Assembly (NCBI GenBank): GCA_021836865.1
Contig: JAKBHH010000003.1
Coordinates: 26,024 to 90,023 of the forward strand
Reading direction: 5' to 3'
DNA: 64,000 nt
Source of the DNA: Acidobacteriota bacterium
Lineage (GTDB): Bacteria; Acidobacteriota; Terriglobia; Terriglobales; Acidobacteriaceae
In this document: positions 58,922 to 64,000 of the stretch, one piece after another
Numbering within the stretch: position 1 is the first letter of the stretch
Layout of the letters: the number at the start of each line of letters is the position of its first letter
Program-made: the position numbers and the translations under genes
Notes under the pieces: generated by a model
What the model was told of the DNA's origin: nothing
The model's input: the letters and a program-made list of their open reading frames with translations, nothing else
Databases searched by the model: none

Positions 58922-60633
58922 GCGACGGCGGGCAGGGGTCTGCGGCGGGCGCGCACAAAGGGCCCTTCAGCAGACTGGCGCTCGCTCAGTATGCGACGTT
59001 GCTGGGGATGCGCTGGCTTGTACTGTCGAACACGCTGCGCACGCTGCAGGGTGTGGTTGAGTTAAGCGCGCGCGGATTGGGTCTGCTCGTCTACGGAACA
59101 ATGGGGCTGGGACTGAGCTTCGCGCTGGGCTCCGCTGCAAACATATTTTCCGCGCACGAGGAGTGGGCGATGCTGGCGCTTGTCTTCTGGGTGGCGCTTT
59201 TTATCTGGCAGTCCGTGCCGGTAGGTCTGGCCTCATTTCAGACACAGTTCGAGATGGGCACCCTGCTGCGCTTTCCGGTGAGCTTCGGATCATTTTTCCT
59301 GCTCAATCTGGTGGTTGGCATGGTGGACATCTCGACGATTCTTGGCGTGCTGTGCTCGATCGGGATTTGGATGGGGATTGCACTGGCGCAGCCGGACCTG
59401 GCGCTGTGGGCTCTGGCCGTGGTGGGACTGTTTGGGATCTTCAATATTCTGCTGGTACGGCTGATCCTGCTGTGGCTGGACCGGTGGCTGGCGCGACGAC
59501 GCTCCCGGGAGCTGGTTGGAACAGTCATCGTCATGCTGCTGCTTAGTCTCCAACTTCTGAATCCCGCGCTGCAATCGGACAGTCACCCACGGCGTCAATT
59601 GCCGCCGCGGCACTTCTCAGTCGAACCGGTGAACGGTGAAGAGAAGGGCATAGTGGCGCAGACTGTGCTGGCGGTGCAGCATTGGTTTCCGCCGGGACTC
59701 GCGGCGGTGGTGGTGCGGCGGGCATCTCGCGGAGACGCGAATTCCGCGGGAAAAGCACTGGCGGGACTTGGCCTGTATGTGGCTGCCGTGGCCGGGCTGT
59801 TGGGCATGCGGCTGAAAGCTGAGTTTCGAGGTGAAAACCTGGGTGAAGCGGAAGGGGCGGGCGCCGAGAGCCAGCGGAGCTACGGAATGCTCCTGAACGG
59901 GGCGGGGCCAATCGCCGCGGTTATGGAGAAGGAACTGCGCACCATGATGCGCTCGATGCCGCTGCTCTATGCAATGGGCGCGCCACTGTTCATGGTCATC
60001 GTCCTAAGCAGCCTGTTGCATAACAATGCGCCGGCGCGGTGGCGCGAGTTCGACTATGCGCTGCCGGGATGCCTGGCCTATGCGCTGATGGGGGTTTCGC
60101 AGCTCTTGTATAACGCGCTGGGAACGGACGGAACGGGCGTGCGCCTGATTTTTCTTTCACCCACGCCGGTGCGGACGGTGATGCTGGCGAAGAACCTGTT
60201 CCACGGGATGGCGTTTGGTGTGGTGGCCTGTGCGGCATGGGTCATGACCAGCCTGCGGATGGGCTGGCCGGACAATGTCATGACAGCTGCGACGGTGGCG
60301 TGGCTGATGTTCGCGCTGCCGGCAAACCTTGCCATCGGAAATGTGTTCTCGCTTGTGATGCCGCATCGCGTGGACCTGGGACGGCTGACGCGGCAACGTG
60401 GCTCGGCGGCGAGCTCGCTGCTAAGCATGTCTGTCCAGTTGTTGTTGCTGGGCGTTGGCGGAGCGGTATTCTTCTTATGTTCGATGAGTGGGCGGCTGTG
60501 GCTGGCGGTACCGGTTTTTCTGGTGCTGGCGGGCGCAGCGAGCTATGCGTGGCTCCGCATCTTCAATAATCTGGATGCATTGGTGAGCCGTCGAAAGGAC
60601 CTGCTGAACTATACGCTGGCCAAGACGGAGTAG
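58909..60633 (+). CDS. ABC-2-type transporter permease
   Basis: Large multi-pass protein overlapping the upstream ATPase gene. Confidence 0.85.
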   Translation: MAGVSDGGQGSAAGAHKGPFSRLALAQYATLLGMRWLVLSNTLRTLQGVVELSARGLGLLVYGTMGLGLSFALGSAANIFSAHEEWAMLALVFWVALFIWQSVPVGLASFQTQFEMGTLLRFPVSFGSFFLLNLVVGMVDISTILGVLCSIGIWMGIALAQPDLALWALAVVGLFGIFNILLVRLILLWLDRWLARRRSRELVGTVIVMLLLSLQLLNPALQSDSHPRRQLPPRHFSVEPVNGEEKGIVAQTVLAVQHWFPPGLAAVVVRRASRGDANSAGKALAGLGLYVAAVAGLLGMRLKAEFRGENLGEAEGAGAESQRSYGMLLNGAGPIAAVMEKELRTMMRSMPLLYAMGAPLFMVIVLSSLLHNNAPARWREFDYALPGCLAYALMGVSQLLYNALGTDGTGVRLIFLSPTPVRTVMLAKNLFHGMAFGVVACAAWVMTSLRMGWPDNVMTAATVAWLMFALPANLAIGNVFSLVMPHRVDLGRLTRQRGSAASSLLSMSVQLLLLGVGGAVFFLCSMSGRLWLAVPVFLVLAGAASYAWLRIFNNLDALVSRRKDLLNYTLAKTE

Positions 60634-60647
60634 CCTGTTGTGGGGTG

Positions 60648-61820
60648 TTACCGAGCGGATCGATCACGGAGGATTCGAAACGGGCGCACGACCAGATACA
60701 GCGGCGCGAGCCAGCCCGGTAGCGGCAGAAAGGCACGGTCTCGCTCGTTCGGTCTAAGAAAGTTGAGTGAGAGAATGAGGCGCATGCGGTCATATGTATC
60801 AAGGAGCTGCACGTTGTAAGGAATGCGACCGCTCGGAGTAGTGCCCGGAGCGCTAAAAAGGTTCAATTGAATGTGGCGCACCAGGTTCATGACGATCCTG
60901 TCTCGTTCAAAGCGGCTCAGCACGAAGGCGGGCACGGCTGCGCCAGTGAAGCGATGCGCGAGCAACACACCAAGTGCAAGAGGTCTTCCAAGTCCCTGCC
61001 GACGGGCTTCGCGGAGGGTGCGGTCCCAGTCCAGATCGGGGCAGGAGGCGATGACCTGCGCGACATCGAGAATCCAGATCATGCGCGACCAGATATGCTT
61101 GCTGCCATGCATGCAGAGGACGAGCAAGGTGGTCTCGGGACCCATGTCGGGAATCTTGGCGCCGGCGAGCATCGCGAAGCGTCGGCTGGGCCAGACCCAA
61201 TCCAGGCCGAGATTGCGCCTGAACCGCGGCTGGGTGAGCTCAAGACGCCAGCGGAGTTCAATGATCAGGCCGTCGGACCCTCGCTCGAAATGATATTCGA
61301 AGTAGTCCGGTGCTTCGGGCGTTCCGTCATCGAGGGCCATCGTCTTGAGATCGAAGCCGCAGCTGCGCAGCAGTGCCGTTGCGCGCAGCAGGTCGCAATA
61401 CTGGATAAGGATGTCGAGGTCGCCCGCGGGCCTGAGTGAAGGGTCACCATAGACGGAGGCTCCCAGGACGACACCCTTGAAGGGCATTGCGGTAATGCCA
61501 TGCTGCTCGAACAGGCTGAGGGTGCGAATCAGCTCCGCGGCGTTGCTTAGGGTTTGGATGGTGTTGCGGTTGAACTCAAGTTGTAGGTGGGCATGGGCGG
61601 CGGGGGGTATGGATACTCCGGACTGGTTGAGACGGTGAAATAATAGGGGAGCCATTCCGTGCTCGCGCGCGAGCTGGATAAGTTCATCCCAGTTCTCGAT
61701 GCTGGAAGCAAGGCGCTGGAGGGCCTCGGTGGCGTCCAAATGGGGCTGTGCGATCGCGATCAGGAGGTTTGAGGCGTTGTCATGCACTGTGGGAAGGCTC
61801 TCGATTCCTTCTGGCGTCAT
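60648..61820 (-). CDS. Nucleotidyltransferase family protein (PF14907-like)
   Basis: 'HGITAMPFKGVVLGASVYGDPSLRPAGDLDILIQYCDLLRATALLRSCGF'; helical C-terminus; internal Met start at 61820 inferred. Confidence 0.88.
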   Translation of the reverse strand: MTPEGIESLPTVHDNASNLLIAIAQPHLDATEALQRLASSIENWDELIQLAREHGMAPLLFHRLNQSGVSIPPAAHAHLQLEFNRNTIQTLSNAAELIRTLSLFEQHGITAMPFKGVVLGASVYGDPSLRPAGDLDILIQYCDLLRATALLRSCGFDLKTMALDDGTPEAPDYFEYHFERGSDGLIIELRWRLELTQPRFRRNLGLDWVWPSRRFAMLAGAKIPDMGPETTLLVLCMHGSKHIWSRMIWILDVAQVIASCPDLDWDRTLREARRQGLGRPLALGVLLAHRFTGAAVPAFVLSRFERDRIVMNLVRHIQLNLFSAPGTTPSGRIPYNVQLLDTYDRMRLILSLNFLRPNERDRAFLPLPGWLAPLYLVVRPFRILRDRSAR

Positions 61821-62390
61821 AGTTGCGAATGCGATGCCCACCGAGACGGAAGGCCGCCCCAGCGCGGGGTGCAATGTGCCGAATGAGAGGCGATGCTGCG
61901 ACCCAACTTTGGCTCAGCCGGGTGGAGGGCGCGAAAGCGATCATCCGTAATCTGAAGCACAACGATCACCCATCACCGATGCAGCCGGCGCGGTCCAGCC
62001 AGCAGCAATCGATGTCCCAGATGGAATGGCACCAGTATACCTTCGCGATGCGCGCGCGACCGCCGCGAAATGGAAAACGCGCCCGGGATGGGCGGCCGCT
62101 CTGCATTTCGGACGGCGCGCGACGGATGCAGCAGGTCATGGAAGTCAGGGAATCAAGATAAGTAAGAAGGTTACGCGTGCGGGGTGACAGTCTGCAGGGA
62201 CCTGAAAGGGCAGATGGTTGCATTGGGGCTTACATCGAAAGTACCCTGCATGTCTTGTTACCAGAAGTGCTTAAGGCATTACTAAATACTTGAAAATTAT
62301 AGATATCGCTCCTAACAAGGGCGCGGTATACTTCAACGCAGTCAGGGTTACAAGGGTTAGAAAAGACTCAACGCAAAAGGAGAGAACACG

Positions 62391-62834
62391 ATGCAAGTAG
62401 AGCGTACGAATACGGGTGATCTGGTCGTAAATGCGCTTCCAGATGGATCCAAAGTGATCGTTGACTCCAGGAACGACAAAGTCTTCGCGCTCAACGCGAC
62501 GGCCGGTGCGGCCTGGGATGCCTGCAGCAGTACGACAACCCTGTCCGAGGTGACAGCCAATATGAAGCGGACGCTGAATACCGGAGTGACCGAAGATCTT
62601 GCTGAGCAGGCCATCTTAAGCCTGCAGACGCAGAATCTCGTGACCGCTTCGGGCGCATCGGCGGGTACTTCGCGTCGCCAGGTGCTGGCTACCTTGGGCG
62701 CAATTGCACTTCCGCTGGTGGTCTCGATGACGATGTCGGACCAGAAGGCCTATGCGGGCGGTGCAATGTCACAGTCTACTTCCTACGACCGGCCCGGCCC
62801 GGTAGTCAGCAGGAATAACGGCCCCAGCTACTAA
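62391..62834 (+). CDS. PqqD-like domain fused to internal twin-arginine/hydrophobic segment and short Ser/Tyr/Pro/Asn-rich tail
   Basis: N-terminal 'VVNALPDGSKVIVDSRNDKVFALNATAGAAWDACSSTTTLSEVTANM' PqqD-like; 'SRRQVLATLGAIALPLVVSMTM'; tail 'GGAMSQSTSYDRPGPVVSRNNGPSY'; AAGGAG RBS upstream. Confidence 0.85.
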   Translation: MQVERTNTGDLVVNALPDGSKVIVDSRNDKVFALNATAGAAWDACSSTTTLSEVTANMKRTLNTGVTEDLAEQAILSLQTQNLVTASGASAGTSRRQVLATLGAIALPLVVSMTMSDQKAYAGGAMSQSTSYDRPGPVVSRNNGPSY

Positions 62835-63057
62835 TCGCCTCTGCTTTCATGCGCAGTGGCCTCGCCAGGGTCGAGTTTCCCCGGACTGCACGACATGCGG
62901 GGTGCTACGTGTATAGGGTGGCGCACGAAAAGGGCTCCGATCTCCCACTTTTGCGGCAGATTTCGCGAGAAATCTGAGGCTAGGATGGCGACCTGACGAT
63001 GGTCGCCATCTTCGCTCGAACCCTCCAGTGTGACCTTATAGAACTATTATGTAACTT

Positions 63058-63864
63058 ATGCCGGAACCCCATGTTTTGAGGATTTGCGCCTATGGGTGCA
63101 ATCTCCAGATTGAAACTGCAACAAGCACCATGTTAGAGGCCGCGGAGCGGTATGTGCTGCCGACGCTTCCCCGGACGCATGCCTTCACCGGGGCGCCTCA
63201 TTGCCTGGCTCGCATCGAAGAAGCGGACGGCGGATACGACCTGATTGCAGATGGCATCTCGTGTGCCTTTTCTCCAACAGCTACATCGATGATGCAATTT
63301 CTGATTCGGGTGCTGGATGATGCGGTCATTCGCAATCTACGCAACCTATACGCAGTCCATGCCGGGACGGTCGTGTGGAATGGGAGGGCAATCCTGTTGC
63401 CGGGCATGTCGCATGCTGGCAAGTCCTCGCTGGTGGTAGAGCTGCTGCGCAGGGGAGCGACCTACTACTCAGATGAGTATGCCTTGATTGATTCCAGAGG
63501 ACAGATTCATCCCTACCCGAGGCCTGTGCTGGTCCGCAATGGAAGGGCGTTTCAGCAGCCAGTGCTGCCGGATGAATGGCAGGCGCCGGTGGGACGCGAA
63601 CCTGTCACAGCCGGTTGGATCTTTCTGGTGAACTACCGCGCCGGTGGGGCCTGGAAGGTCGAGCCGATGGAACAAAGCGAGGCGGTGTTTGCGCTACTGA
63701 AGAACACACCCCATGTTTTGGCGGAGTCGCATGAATTGCTGAGCTTTTTTCATCGAGCAGTGCTGGGAGTGAAGGGATTTTCCGGCGAACGGAGCGAGGC
63801 GGGCGAAGCCGCGGAGCGCATCCTGGAACTCGTTGATACACCAGGGTCGGGCGCGATGCGGTGA
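63058..63864 (+). CDS. HPr kinase/phosphorylase-like protein
   Basis: 'LYAVHAGTVVWNGRAILLPGMSHAGKSSLVVELLRRGATYYSDEYALIDSRGQIHPYPRP': P-loop GMSHAGKSS and an HPrK-like SDE motif. Confidence 0.88.
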   Translation: MPEPHVLRICAYGCNLQIETATSTMLEAAERYVLPTLPRTHAFTGAPHCLARIEEADGGYDLIADGISCAFSPTATSMMQFLIRVLDDAVIRNLRNLYAVHAGTVVWNGRAILLPGMSHAGKSSLVVELLRRGATYYSDEYALIDSRGQIHPYPRPVLVRNGRAFQQPVLPDEWQAPVGREPVTAGWIFLVNYRAGGAWKVEPMEQSEAVFALLKNTPHVLAESHELLSFFHRAVLGVKGFSGERSEAGEAAERILELVDTPGSGAMR

Positions 63865-63974
63865 GCGTTGCGGCTAGTCATCATGGAGTGACCGGTCTCC
63901 CTGCGCTGTCCGTGGGTTAGGCTGTGAGCCGAAGAGGAACACAGTTCAGAGCCACAAGCGGAGAGGAACCGGTC

Positions 63975-64000
63975 ATGAAGGAAAAGGTACGATTTTTGGG
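63975..64000 (+). CDS. Start of a possible CDS truncated by the window end (MKEKVRFL…)
   Basis: ATG at 63975 preceded by GGAGAGG; only 26 nt visible. Confidence 0.3.

Noticed and set aside
61823-62161. 112-aa ORF in the divergent region upstream of the PqqD fusion
   Set aside because: Arg/Met-rich, no RBS or family resemblance, overlaps the 5' end of the nucleotidyltransferase ORF; best read as non-coding control region

Overview
The window is a 64 kb, high-GC chromosomal segment. Gene content and protein character suggest Acidobacteriota (Terriglobia-like), but this is inference. Most of it is ordinary core gene content: a pstCAB-phoU operon, an AddAB-like helicase/nuclease pair, an SCO1-type protein, an MsbA-like ABC exporter, gpsA/plsY, leuS, an MCE/MlaD protein, acpS, glnA, an STK/PP2C pair, an APC permease, a KdpDE-like two-component pair, apt, acylphosphatase, a YpdA-like reductase, a BON-domain protein, a PpiD/SurA-like PPIase, malQ and an ABC exporter. 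There are also carbohydrate enzymes (GH78, GH9, GH13) and two tRNAs (Ser-CGA, Asp-GTC). Two regions look accessory. (1) About 18.5-25.9 kb: a decayed segment with a multiply frameshifted tyrosine integrase abutting tRNA-Ser, a possible transposase remnant, the GH9 and GH13 genes, and an isolated perfect palindrome near tRNA-Asp. (2) About 60.6-64.0 kb: a divergently arranged nucleotidyltransferase (PF14907-like), a PqqD-like domain fused to an internal twin-arginine/hydrophobic segment with a short Ser/Tyr/Pro/Asn-rich tail, and an HPr-kinase-like protein. These are the accessory components known from phosphorylating lasso-peptide and other RiPP clusters, and the locus runs off the window end. 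It is the best candidate for an undescribed system. Several intergenic structured elements are also reported.
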